Source: Stenotrophomonas maltophilia (lineage in GTDB: Bacteria; Pseudomonadota; Gammaproteobacteria; Xanthomonadales; Xanthomonadaceae). Taken from it: DNA of 50,882 nt. Position 1 is the stretch's first letter. The number at the start of each line of letters is the position of its first letter. Shown here one piece after another: positions 41,208 through 50,882 of this stretch. Under the pieces are notes generated by a model, which was given only the letters and a program-made list of their open reading frames with translations, was not told the DNA's origin and ran no database searches. The stretch is taken from NCBI GenBank assembly GCA_002364755.1, contig DEZI01000039.1, positions 1-50,882 of the forward strand, given 5' to 3'. A program made the translations under genes and the position numbers.

Positions 41208-41229
41208 GCCGGGCATGGCCCGGCGCTAC
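41208..41229 (-). repeat. SMAG-type REP palindrome
   Basis: GCCGGGCATGGCCCGGCGCTAC, just upstream of the rpsP promoter. Confidence 0.85.
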
Positions 41230-41243
41230 CGTGCCCCATGGGG

Positions 41244-41272
41244 TTGGCTCTGCCGCGCTCTGCCGCTATAAT
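41244..41272 (+). promoter_or_regulatory. sigma70-type promoter of rpsP operon
   Basis: TTGGCT (41244-41249), a 17-base spacer and a perfect TATAAT (41267-41272), 48 bases before the rpsP ATG. Confidence 0.8.
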
Positions 41273-41320
41273 CGCCCGCTTACCTCGCCATCCTGGCGAC
41301 TGGGCAATAGGAAAAACACC

Positions 41321-41581
41321 ATGGTCAAGATTCGACTGACCCGCGGCGGCGCCAAGAAGCGTCCGTTCTACCACATCATCGTGACCGACGTGCGCAGCGC
41401 GCGCGACGGCCGCAACATCGAGCGCGTTGGTTTCTACAACCCGGTCGCCCAGGGCGGCGAGAAGCGCATCGAGCTGGACCTGGCCCGCGTTGACCATTGG
41501 GTCAAGAACGGCGCCCAGCCGACCGAAAAGGTCCGCAACCTGATCAAGGAAGCGGCCAAGTCCCAGGCCGCTGCGGCCTGA
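41321..41581 (+). CDS. rpsP: 30S ribosomal protein S16
   Basis: 86 residues with the S16 pattern MVKIRLTRGGAKKRPFYHII, RDGRNIERVGFYNPV and a lysine/alanine end. First gene of rpsP-rimM-trmD-rplS, driven by the strong promoter 48 bases upstream. The spacing, with a clear ATG, leaves no doubt about the start. Confidence 0.97.
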   Translation: MVKIRLTRGGAKKRPFYHIIVTDVRSARDGRNIERVGFYNPVAQGGEKRIELDLARVDHWVKNGAQPTEKVRNLIKEAAKSQAAAA

Positions 41582-41588
41582 GTCTGAA

Positions 41589-41610
41589 GGGCCACGCTTC
41601 GGCGTGGCCC
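41589..41610 (+). terminator. hairpin between rpsP and rimM
   Basis: Perfect 9-bp stem GGGCCACGC/GCGTGGCCC with a TTCG tetraloop, without a T-run. It sits between a very highly expressed ribosomal protein gene and rimM and could attenuate transcription or protect the rpsP message 3' end. Confidence 0.55.
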
Positions 41611-41625
41611 TCTCGGTTGACGAAG

Positions 41626-42138
41626 ATGAAAGATATCGAGCGCCGCATCCTGCTGGGCAGGGTTGTCGGCGCTTTTGGTGTGCGCGGCGAAATCAAGCTC
41701 GAGTCCTGGACCGAGCCTCGTTCCGCCATTTTCCGTTACCAGCCGTGGATCCTGCGCAGCCCCAACGGGCAGGAATCGACGCTTGAAGGCGCTCGTGGCC
41801 GTGACAGCGGCAAGCACCTGGTCGCCAGATTCCCCGGCGTCGAGGACCGCGATGTCGTCGAAGCCATGCACGGCACCGAGGTCTATGTGGCCCGCAGTGC
41901 GCTGCCGCCGCCGAAGCCCGACGAGTATTACTGGGTCGACCTGGAAGGCCTGGATGTGAAGACCACCGAGGGCGTTGCCCTGGGCCAGGTCTCGCACCTG
42001 TTCAGCACCGGCGCCAATGATGTGGTCGTGGTCCGTGGCGACCGCGAGCGGATGATTCCGTTCGTGCAGCCGGACTTCGTCAAGTCGGTCGACTTCGAGG
42101 CCAACCTGGTGGTGGTCGACTGGGATCCCGAGTTCTGA
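41626..42138 (+). CDS. rimM: ribosome maturation factor RimM
   Basis: 170 residues. The N-terminal barrel starts RRILLGRVVGAFGVRGEIKL, and a C-terminal PRC-barrel follows (YYWVDLEGLDVKT, FVQPDFVKSVDFE). It helps 30S subunit maturation near S19. Second gene of the rpsP operon; 44 bases after rpsP with the hairpin between, 8 bases before trmD. Confidence 0.96.
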   Translation: MKDIERRILLGRVVGAFGVRGEIKLESWTEPRSAIFRYQPWILRSPNGQESTLEGARGRDSGKHLVARFPGVEDRDVVEAMHGTEVYVARSALPPPKPDEYYWVDLEGLDVKTTEGVALGQVSHLFSTGANDVVVVRGDRERMIPFVQPDFVKSVDFEANLVVVDWDPEF

Positions 42139-42146
42139 GTGTGAGC

Positions 42147-42905
42147 ATGCGGTTTGACGTCATCACCCTGTTCCCCGAGTTCCTCGCCCAGTCCGCTGGG
42201 CTGGGCGTGGTCGGGCGCGCGCAGGAGAAGGGCCTTTTCAGCCTGCACGGCTGGAACCCCCGTGATTTCGCCGAAGGCAACTACCGCCGGGTGGACGACC
42301 GTCCGTTCGGCGGTGGCCCGGGCATGGTGATGCTGATCGAACCGCTGCAGGCCTGCCTGCAGGCGATCCGTGATGCGGATCCGACCCCGGCGCGGGTGAT
42401 CCATCTCAGCCCGCAGGGCGCGCCGTTGACCCAGGCCAAGGTGCGGGAACTGGCGGCATTGCCGCGCATGGTCCTGCTCTGCGGCCGGTACGAGGGCATC
42501 GACGAACGCTTTCTGGAGGCCAACGTCGATGAAGAGATTTCCCTCGGCGATTACGTGCTGTCCGGCGGAGAGCTGGGCGCGGCGGTCATCATCGATGCCG
42601 TGGCCCGCTTGCAGGAAGGTGCCCTGAACGACGCCGAATCCGCAGCCCAGGACAGCTTCGAAGGCGAATTGGGCCTGCTGGACTGCCCGCATTACAGCCA
42701 GCCGGCCCAGCACCCGCTGGGTGATGTGCCGGACGTGCTGCGCTCGGGCAACCACGCGGCCATCGCGGCCTGGCGCCGCCAGCAGTCGCTGGTCCGTACC
42801 GCCGAGCGACGCCCGGACCTGCTGGATGAACAGGCACTGGGCAAGGCTGACCGCAAATTGCTCGACCAGGGCCGCCAGGCCCGCAGACAGAAGGCCAGCC
42901 CCTAG
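42147..42905 (+). CDS. trmD: tRNA (guanine37-N1)-methyltransferase
   Basis: 252 residues, SPOUT-class enzyme methylating G37 in tRNAs with G36. Family motifs: FDVITLFPEF, RPFGGGPGMVM, LLCGRYEGIDERF and GDYVLSGGELGAAV (the trefoil knot binding S-adenosylmethionine), with LLDCPHYSQP. ATG 42147 is preferred; a GTG two codons earlier (42141) is also possible. Third gene of the operon. Confidence 0.96.
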   Translation: MRFDVITLFPEFLAQSAGLGVVGRAQEKGLFSLHGWNPRDFAEGNYRRVDDRPFGGGPGMVMLIEPLQACLQAIRDADPTPARVIHLSPQGAPLTQAKVRELAALPRMVLLCGRYEGIDERFLEANVDEEISLGDYVLSGGELGAAVIIDAVARLQEGALNDAESAAQDSFEGELGLLDCPHYSQPAQHPLGDVPDVLRSGNHAAIAAWRRQQSLVRTAERRPDLLDEQALGKADRKLLDQGRQARRQKASP

Positions 42906-42942
42906 CGCAGGGCTGGCTCTATCGGCTATCATGGCCAATTCC

Positions 42943-42960
42943 CGCCAGCCCCGGCTGGCG
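42943..42960 (+). terminator. hairpin between trmD and rplS
   Basis: CGCCAGCC/GGCTGGCG stem with a two-base loop, without a T-run; it lies in the 154-base gap before rplS, which may also carry an rplS promoter (TATCAT at 42927-42932). Confidence 0.35.
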
Positions 42961-43059
42961 CGCGCAGTACCCACAACAAACGTGCAGCACAGTTCCGTGA
43001 CTGCATGAGCCCACGTTGTCGACACGACACGCCCACCCGAACAAGAATCGGTGTAACCC

Positions 43060-43461
43060 ATGAGCAAGCTGAACAAGTCCATTGTCGCGGAATTCGAATC
43101 CGCCCAGATCACCCGCGAACTGCCGAAGTTCAGCCAGGGCGACACCGTTGTCGTCAACGTGAAGGTGAAGGAAGGTACCCGCGAGCGCGTGCAGGCCTAT
43201 GAAGGCGTTGTCATCGCGACCAAGAACGGCGGTCTGAACTCCTCGTTCACCGTCCGCAAGATTTCGCACGGCTACGGCGTCGAGCGCGTCTTCCAGACCC
43301 ACAGCGCCATCATCGACTCGGTCGAAGTGAAGCGTCGTGGTAAGGTCCGCGCCGGCAAGCTGTACTACCTGCGTGGCCTGGAAGGCAAGGCTGCCCGCAT
43401 CAAGGAAGATCTGGCTGCTGCTGCTGCCGCCAAGGCTGCACGTCTGGCCGAAAAGGCCTGA
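43060..43461 (+). CDS. rplS: 50S ribosomal protein L19
   Basis: 133 residues, L19 at the interface of the two subunits: FSQGDTVVVNVKVKEGTRER, YEGVVIATKNGGLNSSFTVR and KVRAGKLYYLR. It has an alanine/lysine-rich C-terminal tail (about 20 residues) longer than E. coli L19 (115 residues). Last gene of the operon, followed by two TTCG hairpins. Confidence 0.97.
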   Translation: MSKLNKSIVAEFESAQITRELPKFSQGDTVVVNVKVKEGTRERVQAYEGVVIATKNGGLNSSFTVRKISHGYGVERVFQTHSAIIDSVEVKRRGKVRAGKLYYLRGLEGKAARIKEDLAAAAAAKAARLAEKA

Positions 43462-43463
43462 TA

Positions 43464-43516
43464 AACAACTTCGGTTGTTACCGCGACGGCCGCCTTCGGG
43501 CGGCCGTTTGCGTTTC
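43464..43516 (+). terminator. tandem hairpin terminator after rplS
   Basis: First a small AACAAC-TTCG-GTTGTT hairpin (43464-43479), then a strong ACGGCCGCC-TTCG-GGCGGCCGT stem (43486-43507) followed by TT GCGTTT. The second has the form of an intrinsic terminator with an interrupted T-run. Confidence 0.8.
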
Positions 43517-43543
43517 TGCGACGGCCGGCGCTATGTTCGCCGC

Positions 43544-43924
43544 ATGAATACCGTTGAACAGCGTTACCCGCCCAAGGTGCAGGCCGCCCTGCGCCATCTC
43601 GACGCCGCAGGCGTGCAGCGCCGGCACTCGGCGCCGCCACTGCATCGCCTGCTGTGGCGCATGGGCATCAACGCGCCACCGCCGATCCTGGCCAGCGTGG
43701 CCTCCAACGCACTGCTGATGGGTGTCTGGTTCGCGCTGGGGTGGGGCGTGCTGATGTGGCTGCTGGTCTGGCGCAATACCAACCTGCCGTTTGCGATCGC
43801 AGTGTTCAGCGCGCTCCTTGCCGGCGTACTGTTCGGTCTGCTGATGGCGGTCGTGATGCGGGTCATGCGCCTGCGCCGCGGTCTGCCGCTGTGGCGCGAC
43901 CTGCCGGCTGCGCCAGGCCCCTGA
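43544..43924 (+). CDS. small membrane protein, DUF6404-like
   Basis: 126 residues. A soluble N-terminal part (YPPKVQAALRHLDAAGVQRR, PPLHRLLWRMGINAPPP) is followed by two membrane helices (about 56-77 and 83-105). The layout matches small DUF6404-type proteins; function unknown. ATG 43544 lies just after the rplS terminator. Confidence 0.75.
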   Translation: MNTVEQRYPPKVQAALRHLDAAGVQRRHSAPPLHRLLWRMGINAPPPILASVASNALLMGVWFALGWGVLMWLLVWRNTNLPFAIAVFSALLAGVLFGLLMAVVMRVMRLRRGLPLWRDLPAAPGP

Positions 43925-43984
43925 CCTGCGATCACGGAGCGCTGCGCACTGCCCGCCAACCACAAGGCCGCGAAGAAAAAAGCG

Positions 43985-44052
43985 GTAGCGCCGGGCCGTG
44001 CCCGGCGGATATCTGGCAACCGCTGCGCTCGCCGGGCATGGCCCGGCGCTAC
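43985..44052. repeat. inverted pair of SMAG-type REPs
   Basis: 43985-44006 (plus; one base variant, GCCGTGCC) and 44031-44052 (minus), between two convergent genes. Confidence 0.88.
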
Positions 44053-45503
44053 CGGGTCACGGCATCCGGATCCGCCACCGGGGACGGCGGGCACGCCGGA
44101 ATTTCCGATGGCGTGGCCACGTGTTCTGCCGGCGGCGGGGTGATCATCTTCGCCTTGCGCCAGCCTCCCCAGCGGTAATACGCCAGCGACAGCAGCATCG
44201 ATACCAGTGAACCGGCCGGGAAGCTCCACCAGATCGCGTCGGCGCCCCAGTAGGGCTGCAGGAACTCGGCGAACGGCACGCGCACACCCCACAGCGAGGC
44301 GGCCAGGATCAACAGCGGCGGAATGACCGCGCCGGTGGAGCGCACCACGCCGGAAATGACGAAGCTGACACCGAAGAACAGGAACGAGCCGATCACGATA
44401 TGGTTGAGGTGGCGGGCGATCTGCAGCGATTCGCTGCCCTGCGGCAGGAACAGCGCCAGCGAATACTGGTCCAGCACCACCAGCGGCAGGATCAGCGCCC
44501 CGGTCAGCAGGAAGTTGATCAGGATGCCCTTGCGCGCGGTGCCGCGGACGCGGTCCCAGCGCTGCGCGCCCACGTTCTGCGCGGCCATCGACGAACACGC
44601 CGCACCGATCGCCATCGCCGGCATCTGCACGTAGTTCCACAGCTGCAGCGACGCGCCATAGGCGGCGCCGGTGGCCGTGCCGTACTGGTTGACCATGGTC
44701 ATCAGCAGGATGACCGACAGCGAGATCAGCACCATCTGCAGCCCCATCGGCACACCCTTGACCACCAGCGCACGCAGGATGGCCAGGTCGAGCTTGAACA
44801 GGTGCATGTCGGCACGGCCCAGCCACAGCGTGTGCCGCTTGTGCCGCATGTACAGCAGCAGGCCGGCCAGCGACAGCGTCTGCGACACCAGCGTCGCCCA
44901 CGCCGAGCCGGCGATGCCCAGTGCGGGGAACGGGCCGAGGCCGAAGATCAGCACCGGGTTCAGTGCGATGTCCAGCAGCACCGACACCAGCAGGAAGCGG
45001 AACGGCGTGCGCGAATCACCGGCACCGCGCAGGGCGGCGCTGAGGAAGGCGAACGCGTACAGCGTGGGCATGGCCAGGAAGATGATGCGCAGGTAGGCCT
45101 CGGCCAGCGGCAGCGAGGCCGCCGGCGTGCCCATCGCCGCCAGCAGCGGGTGGGCAAGGAACCAGCCGGCGATGGCGATGATCACCGACAGGCCGATGAA
45201 GAAGGTGGCGCTGGTGCCGACCACGCGCCGCGCCTGGGCGATGTCGCGTGCACCGATGGCCTGGCCGATCAGGATGGTCGAGGCCATGCCGAAGCCGAAT
45301 ACCGAACCGATCAGGAAGAACATGATGTTGTTGGCGTTGGCCGTGGCGGTCAGTGCCGCCTCGCCGAGGTAGCGCCCCACCCACACCGCATTCACCGAAC
45401 CGTTCAGCGACTGGGCGATGTTGCCCGCCAGGATCGGCAGCGCGAACAGCAGCAGATTGCGGCCGATGGGGCCGGAGGTGAGGTCAAGCGGCGCTTTGGC
45501 CAT
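44049..45503 (-). CDS. MATE-family multidrug/cation antiporter
   Basis: 484 residues with twelve membrane helices in two related halves, each opening with the MATE pattern (ILAGNIAQSLNGSVNAVWVG; GLQMVLISLSVILLMTMVNQ). GIAGSAWATLVSQ and GAACSSMAAQNVGAQRWDR are family motifs. It exports drugs or metabolites in exchange for H+ or Na+; the substrate cannot be told. The start at 45503 gives the usual short N-terminus; the ribosome site is weak. Its last codons overlap a REP. Confidence 0.92.
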   Translation of the reverse strand: MAKAPLDLTSGPIGRNLLLFALPILAGNIAQSLNGSVNAVWVGRYLGEAALTATANANNIMFFLIGSVFGFGMASTILIGQAIGARDIAQARRVVGTSATFFIGLSVIIAIAGWFLAHPLLAAMGTPAASLPLAEAYLRIIFLAMPTLYAFAFLSAALRGAGDSRTPFRFLLVSVLLDIALNPVLIFGLGPFPALGIAGSAWATLVSQTLSLAGLLLYMRHKRHTLWLGRADMHLFKLDLAILRALVVKGVPMGLQMVLISLSVILLMTMVNQYGTATGAAYGASLQLWNYVQMPAMAIGAACSSMAAQNVGAQRWDRVRGTARKGILINFLLTGALILPLVVLDQYSLALFLPQGSESLQIARHLNHIVIGSFLFFGVSFVISGVVRSTGAVIPPLLILAASLWGVRVPFAEFLQPYWGADAIWWSFPAGSLVSMLLSLAYYRWGGWRKAKMITPPPAEHVATPSEIPACPPSPVADPDAVTR

Positions 45504-45565
45504 GGGCTGGTGATCGATTTCCGGGAGGCGCACACTAGCACCAGGCCCGTCTGCGGGGTGTGGCA

Positions 45566-45802
45566 ATGGATCAACGACGACAGATGGCGCGATACAGCGC
45601 GGGGGCCTTGATCGTGGCCACGCTGGCCGCATGTTCGACGGGTGACCGGCTGGGGGATGCCCAGGTGCGGCCCGCCGACCGCGCTGAGTGCCTGGTCGGC
45701 AACCAGCGCCAGGACCTGGCGGGCACGCCGACGTTGATGGGGGGCAGTGGCTGCCGCACCGACCCCGCCAATCCGCGACCCCTGAACAAGCGCACGGAGT
45801 AG
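45566..45802 (+). CDS. small lipoprotein
   Basis: 78 residues. A basic start and hydrophobic segment end in the lipobox LAAC (ALIVATLAACSTGD), so the mature product is a lipoprotein of about 55 residues with two further cysteines (AECLVGNQ, GGSGCRTD). The start may be ATG 45566 or ATG 45587. It is divergent from the MATE gene and lies 9 bases before hslR, possibly co-transcribed. Function unknown. Confidence 0.55.
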   Translation: MDQRRQMARYSAGALIVATLAACSTGDRLGDAQVRPADRAECLVGNQRQDLAGTPTLMGGSGCRTDPANPRPLNKRTE

Positions 45803-45811
45803 TACCTGCCG

Positions 45812-46219
45812 ATGTCCGAGCTTTCACCGCTGTCGCCCAGTGTCCGCCTGGATGTCTGGTTGTGGGCGGCCCGTTTCTACAAGACCCGCAGCCTGGCCAA
45901 GCAGGCCATTGAAACCGGCAAGGTGGCCGTGGCCGGGCAGCGCCCGAAATCCTCGCGTGCGGTGCGCGTGGGCGAGCAGCTGCAGGTGGACCGCGGCGAG
46001 GAGCATTTCGAGCTGCAGGTGCTGGGCATCAGCGACCAGCGCGGACCGGCGCCGGTGGCGCAGCAGCTGTATGCCGAAAGCGAAGGCTCCAAGGCGCGCC
46101 GTGCCGAGCAGCGTGCGCTGCGCATCGCCGCCCGCGATGGTTTCCAGCCGCCGGAGCACAAGCCGGACAAGCGTGCGCGCCGGTTGATCCGCGCGCTGGG
46201 TGATCTGGACGCGCTTTGA
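45812..46219 (+). CDS. hslR: heat shock protein 15 (S4-domain RNA-binding protein)
   Basis: 135 residues. An S4 RNA-binding domain at the start (VRLDVWLWAARFYKTRSLAK, VAVAGQRPKSSRAVRVGEQL) and a basic tail (PDKRARRLIRAL) match Hsp15, which recycles stalled 50S subunits carrying a nascent chain. Length matches the family (133 in E. coli). Confidence 0.93.
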   Translation: MSELSPLSPSVRLDVWLWAARFYKTRSLAKQAIETGKVAVAGQRPKSSRAVRVGEQLQVDRGEEHFELQVLGISDQRGPAPVAQQLYAESEGSKARRAEQRALRIAARDGFQPPEHKPDKRARRLIRALGDLDAL

Positions 46220-46227
46220 AGGAGAGC

Positions 46228-46334
46228 GTGCGAACCAACGGTTCGCACCCACCAGAGAGGGCGGGTTCGCACCCACCAGAGAGGGCGGGTTCGCACCCAC
46301 CAGAGAGGGCGGTAGCGCCGGTCCAAGCCCGGCG
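46228..46334. repeat. palindrome, 24-bp tandem repeat x3, and SMAG REP
   Basis: GTGCGAACC-AAC-GGTTCGCAC (46228-46248) is followed without a break by three exact 24-bp units (46241-46264, 46265-46288, 46289-46312), each starting with the right arm of the palindrome (GTTCGCACCC). A GTAG-headed REP-like element follows at 46312-46334. All lie between hslR and the glycosidase gene. The unit is a multiple of three and leaves the upstream frame open. Confidence 0.88.
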
Positions 46335-46406
46335 AACCGGCCGGCACTCAGCCAGCATTCGGTTTTCACCCCGCACGTTGGATCTTCCTCTTCATGGAAG
46401 ACCACC

Positions 46407-47600
46407 ATGTTCATTCGCCGCAGCCTGCTGTGCCTCGCCCTCGTCACCGCCGCCCCGGCGTTCGCCGCCGACATCTCCTTCTGGGACACGCCACAACGCG
46501 GCGGCAACAGCTTCAACGAAAATCCGCCGGACCGTGCCTACTTCCAGGCGCTGCGTGACACCGGCGCGACCTGGGTGCGGCTGAGCCCGGACAAGTGGAA
46601 AAGTGCCGGCGGCCGCGACTTCCTGATGGGCGATGCCGACCACTACCAAGGGCTGGTGCCGGCCGACGTGGCGATCCTGCGGCGTGCGCTGGATGACGCA
46701 AATGCCGTGGGCCTGAAGGTGGTGCTGGTGCCGCTGTCGCTGCCCCTGCTGCGCTGGAAGCAGAAGAACAATGACGTGGTCGACCAGCGACTGTGGCAGT
46801 CGATGGACAACCACCTGCCGGCGCAGCGTTTCTGGCAGGACCTGGCCACGGCGTTGAAGGGACACCCGGCGCTGGCCGCCTACAACCTCATCAATGAGCC
46901 TGCGCCCGAGTACGGCACCTCGCTGGCCGAGCATGCGTCACGCGCAGCCATGCAGCAGTGGTACGCCAGCGTCGAAGACAGCCCGCGTGATCTGCGCGCG
47001 CTGTACCGGGGGCTGATCGCCAGCGTGCGTGCGGTGGATGCGGGCATGCCGCTGATGCTGGATGCCGGCTGGTATGCGGCGGCCGATGCCTTCGATTACT
47101 GGCCGGCGCCGCTGGACGATACGAAGCTGCTGTACAGCGTGCACATGTATGAGCCGTACGCGGCGACCAGTGCACCCAACCAGAAGCGCGCCACGCCGTA
47201 CCGCTACCCGGCCACGGTGCCGTTCGGCTCCGGGAAACAGCGGTGGGATGCGTCGCGTGTGCGCCGCTACCTGCAGCAGCCGATGGACTGGGCCAAGACC
47301 CATGGCATCGGTGCGAACCGGATGGTGATCGGCGAGTTCGGCTGCATGCGGCGCTGGCCGGATTGCGCGGCCTACCTGCGCGATGTGCTGGCAGTGGCGG
47401 AGCAGCAGCAGGTGCATTGGGCGTTCTATGCCTTCCGTGAGGATGGCTGGGACGGGATGGATTACGAGCTGGGCGACAAGGCGCTGCCGTGGTCGTACTG
47501 GCAGGAGATGGAGAAGGGCGAGGCGGTGCAGCCGCCGCGGTCGATGCAGGCGCCGTTGTTCGCGCCGATCCTGCAGCGGTTGAAAGACGGGGTGCGTTGA
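46407..47600 (+). CDS. secreted GH5-family glycoside hydrolase
   Basis: 397 residues. Signal peptide 1-20 (cut AFA-AD). The (beta/alpha)8 catalytic domain carries the GH5 acid/base Glu164 in YNLINEPAPE and the nucleophile Glu310 in VIGEFGC, with HMYEPYAAT between them. It is likely an endoglucanase or mannanase-type enzyme acting on plant or microbial beta-glycans outside the cell; substrate is not fixed by sequence. ATG 46407 gives the signal peptide; another frame-open stretch upstream only covers repeats. Confidence 0.92.
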   Translation: MFIRRSLLCLALVTAAPAFAADISFWDTPQRGGNSFNENPPDRAYFQALRDTGATWVRLSPDKWKSAGGRDFLMGDADHYQGLVPADVAILRRALDDANAVGLKVVLVPLSLPLLRWKQKNNDVVDQRLWQSMDNHLPAQRFWQDLATALKGHPALAAYNLINEPAPEYGTSLAEHASRAAMQQWYASVEDSPRDLRALYRGLIASVRAVDAGMPLMLDAGWYAAADAFDYWPAPLDDTKLLYSVHMYEPYAATSAPNQKRATPYRYPATVPFGSGKQRWDASRVRRYLQQPMDWAKTHGIGANRMVIGEFGCMRRWPDCAAYLRDVLAVAEQQQVHWAFYAFREDGWDGMDYELGDKALPWSYWQEMEKGEAVQPPRSMQAPLFAPILQRLKDGVR

Positions 47601-47619
47601 AACCGCGGCCGCTTCGCTC

Positions 47620-47686
47620 GCCGGGCATGGCCCGGCGCTACCGGTGGTTCGCCCCCGCGTTCGGGTAGCGCCGGGCCATGCCCGGC
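47620..47686. repeat. inverted pair of SMAG-type REPs
   Basis: 47620-47641 (minus) and 47665-47686 (plus) between the convergent glycosidase and katG genes. Confidence 0.88.
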
Positions 47687-47702
47687 GACCACCCGCATCA
47701 CC

Positions 47703-49943
<2,241 letters not shown>

Positions 49944-50042
49944 GGATCTCTACCTGTGGACTGGCGAAAGGTGGAATCGGGGGAGGCCTGACCACCATAG
50001 GTGGCGCCCGCTGATGGGTAAATTCGATTGATTCAACCGATG

Positions 50043-50061
50043 TGATAGTGGCGGCCTATCA
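50043..50061 (-). promoter_or_regulatory. OxyR-like half-site upstream of katG
   Basis: TGATAG-N7-CTATCA, a perfect dyad containing ATAG-N7-CTAT, the half of the OxyR consensus. It is centred about 109 bases before the katG ATG. A second half-site at the usual spacing is not clear. Confidence 0.5.
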
Positions 50062-50090
50062 GGGGGCAGGGCTTGGACCGTTGTGCGCGA

Positions 50091-50708
50091 TCAGCGCTTG
50101 AGCAGGCCGGCACCGAGCTTGAGCAGGTCGCTGGCGCCGAACTGGCCGTCGCCGTTCTGGTCGAGTGCGCCACCAAGCAGGCTGCCGAGGTCGCCGCCGC
50201 CAGCGTGCTTGGTTTCCTGGCCGAGGGCCGAGCTGAGTTCGCCGGCATTGCCCTGCTGGGCGAAGCGCTGGGCCAGGAACGACATGACGATGGGGGCGAG
50301 GATGGCCAGCAGCTTGCCGGTGGTGCCGCTGTCCAGGCCGATCTTCTGGCCAAGCAGTTCGGCCGCCTGCGGCTGCTGGCCGCCGAACACATGGCCGAGG
50401 ATGCCGGCGCCGTCGGTCGCGCCACTCCGGCCACCGCCCATCACCGCGCCGAGGATGCCGCCCAGGTCGGAACCGCCACCGCCGCTGCCGTCGGCCAGGT
50501 GGTCGCGCTGCAGCGCGTTGAGCAGGGACTGCGCGCCCTGCGGTTCACTGGCGTTCTGGCCCAGTGCGCCCAGCAGAAGCGGCAGGGCACTGCCTACCGC
50601 CTGGGTGGTCTGGCCGCGGTCCAGGCCGAGCTGCTGGGACACCTGCTGCAGGCCTTGTCCCTGCTGCAGCTGCTGGAAGAGGGACGCGGCGAGGGATTCG
50701 GTGTTCAC
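50091..50708 (-). CDS. DUF937-domain protein with EF-hand-like end
   Basis: 205 residues. The pattern SLAASLFQQLQQGQGLQQVS, LGLDRGQTTQAVGSALPLLL and glycine-rich GGILGAVMGGG is that of DUF937 proteins, whose role is unknown. The end carries DQNGDGQFGASDLL, an EF-hand-like Asp-x-Asn-x-Asp-Gly calcium loop. The start is GTG at 50708 with GGAG 7 bases upstream; no ATG gives a better start. No signal peptide. Confidence 0.88.
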   Translation of the reverse strand: MNTESLAASLFQQLQQGQGLQQVSQQLGLDRGQTTQAVGSALPLLLGALGQNASEPQGAQSLLNALQRDHLADGSGGGGSDLGGILGAVMGGGRSGATDGAGILGHVFGGQQPQAAELLGQKIGLDSGTTGKLLAILAPIVMSFLAQRFAQQGNAGELSSALGQETKHAGGGDLGSLLGGALDQNGDGQFGASDLLKLGAGLLKR

Positions 50709-50779
50709 GGCGGTCTCCGTTCTGTGAAGGAAGGACCGCCCGAGCATAACGCCGGGTACACGACGGAAATGCGAAGGCA

Positions 50780-50882
50780 GCCGAGCGTGGGCTCGGCTCT
50801 ACAACGGTAGCGCCGGGCCATGCCCGGCGGCGGGGATTACACCAGCCGAGCGTGGGCTCGGCTCTACAGCGGTAGCGCCGGG
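50780..50882. repeat. four alternating REP palindromes, last one cut by window end
   Basis: GAGCCGAGC type at 50780-50802 and 50845-50867 (minus) alternate with SMAG GCCGGGC type at 50807-50828 (plus) and from 50872 (plus, truncated). The pair appears to be a tandemly duplicated two-element unit of about 65 bases. Confidence 0.85.

Noticed and set aside
46241..46312. CRISPR array
   Set aside because: The three 24-bp units are contiguous with no spacers, and no cas genes are present.
46200..46406. Extended N-terminus of the glycosidase through the 24-bp repeats
   Set aside because: The frame is open, but the signal peptide starts at 46407 and the upstream part overlaps the end of hslR.

Overview
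The window is high-GC, gene-dense gammaproteobacterial chromosome. About thirty short palindromes headed by GTAG, often in inverted pairs, match the SMAG repetitive extragenic palindromes of Stenotrophomonas maltophilia. Together with the gene content and order this points to Stenotrophomonas (Xanthomonadaceae). No phage, transposase, integrase, rRNA or CRISPR array is visible.

Layout. 0-3.4 kb: periplasmic trehalase and an overlapping pair of unknown membrane-protein genes. 3.5-10.9 kb: an overlapping ECF sigma factor, FecR-like regulator and TonB-dependent receptor set on the minus strand, facing a plus-strand autotransporter whose N-terminal passenger looks like a ClpP-type serine-protease domain. 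10.9-12.1 kb: D-lactate dehydrogenase and tRNA-Thr(CGU) with its own promoter and terminator. 12.7-21.0 kb: an accessory RHS/YD-repeat locus. The large YD-repeat protein ends in five fibronectin-type-III-like modules. The RHS core and variable tip sit in a separate, separately exported, overlapping gene, followed by an immunity candidate, a broken copy of the RHS core and more orphan small genes. 21.4-22.0 kb: a strongly base-paired stretch (candidate structured RNA) just upstream of a small unknown gene. 22.0-23.3 kb: an unknown secreted protein.

23.5-27.6 kb: cyoABCD cytochrome bo3 ubiquinol oxidase operon with an intrinsic terminator. 27.8-29.9 kb: an MHYT-GGDEF-EAL cyclic-di-GMP protein convergent to it. 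30.1-31.4 kb: radA. 31.7-35.9 kb: a divergent HSP90-like GHKL ATPase followed by a TPR-like protein. 36.1-43.5 kb: ypjD facing ffh, then nitronate monooxygenase, a class IV aminotransferase and a SUFU-domain gene, then rpsP-rimM-trmD-rplS. 43.5-50.9 kb: a DUF6404-like membrane protein, a MATE transporter, a small lipoprotein, hslR, a GH5 glycosidase, katG with an OxyR-like half-site, and a DUF937 protein.

The most interesting items are the ClpP-like autotransporter with its facing sigma/anti-sigma/receptor set, the split RHS system with FN3 modules and tip remnants, the structured RNA candidate at about 21.37-21.59 kb, and the HSP90-like/TPR pair. All functional calls come from reading motifs and translations; no database search was possible.
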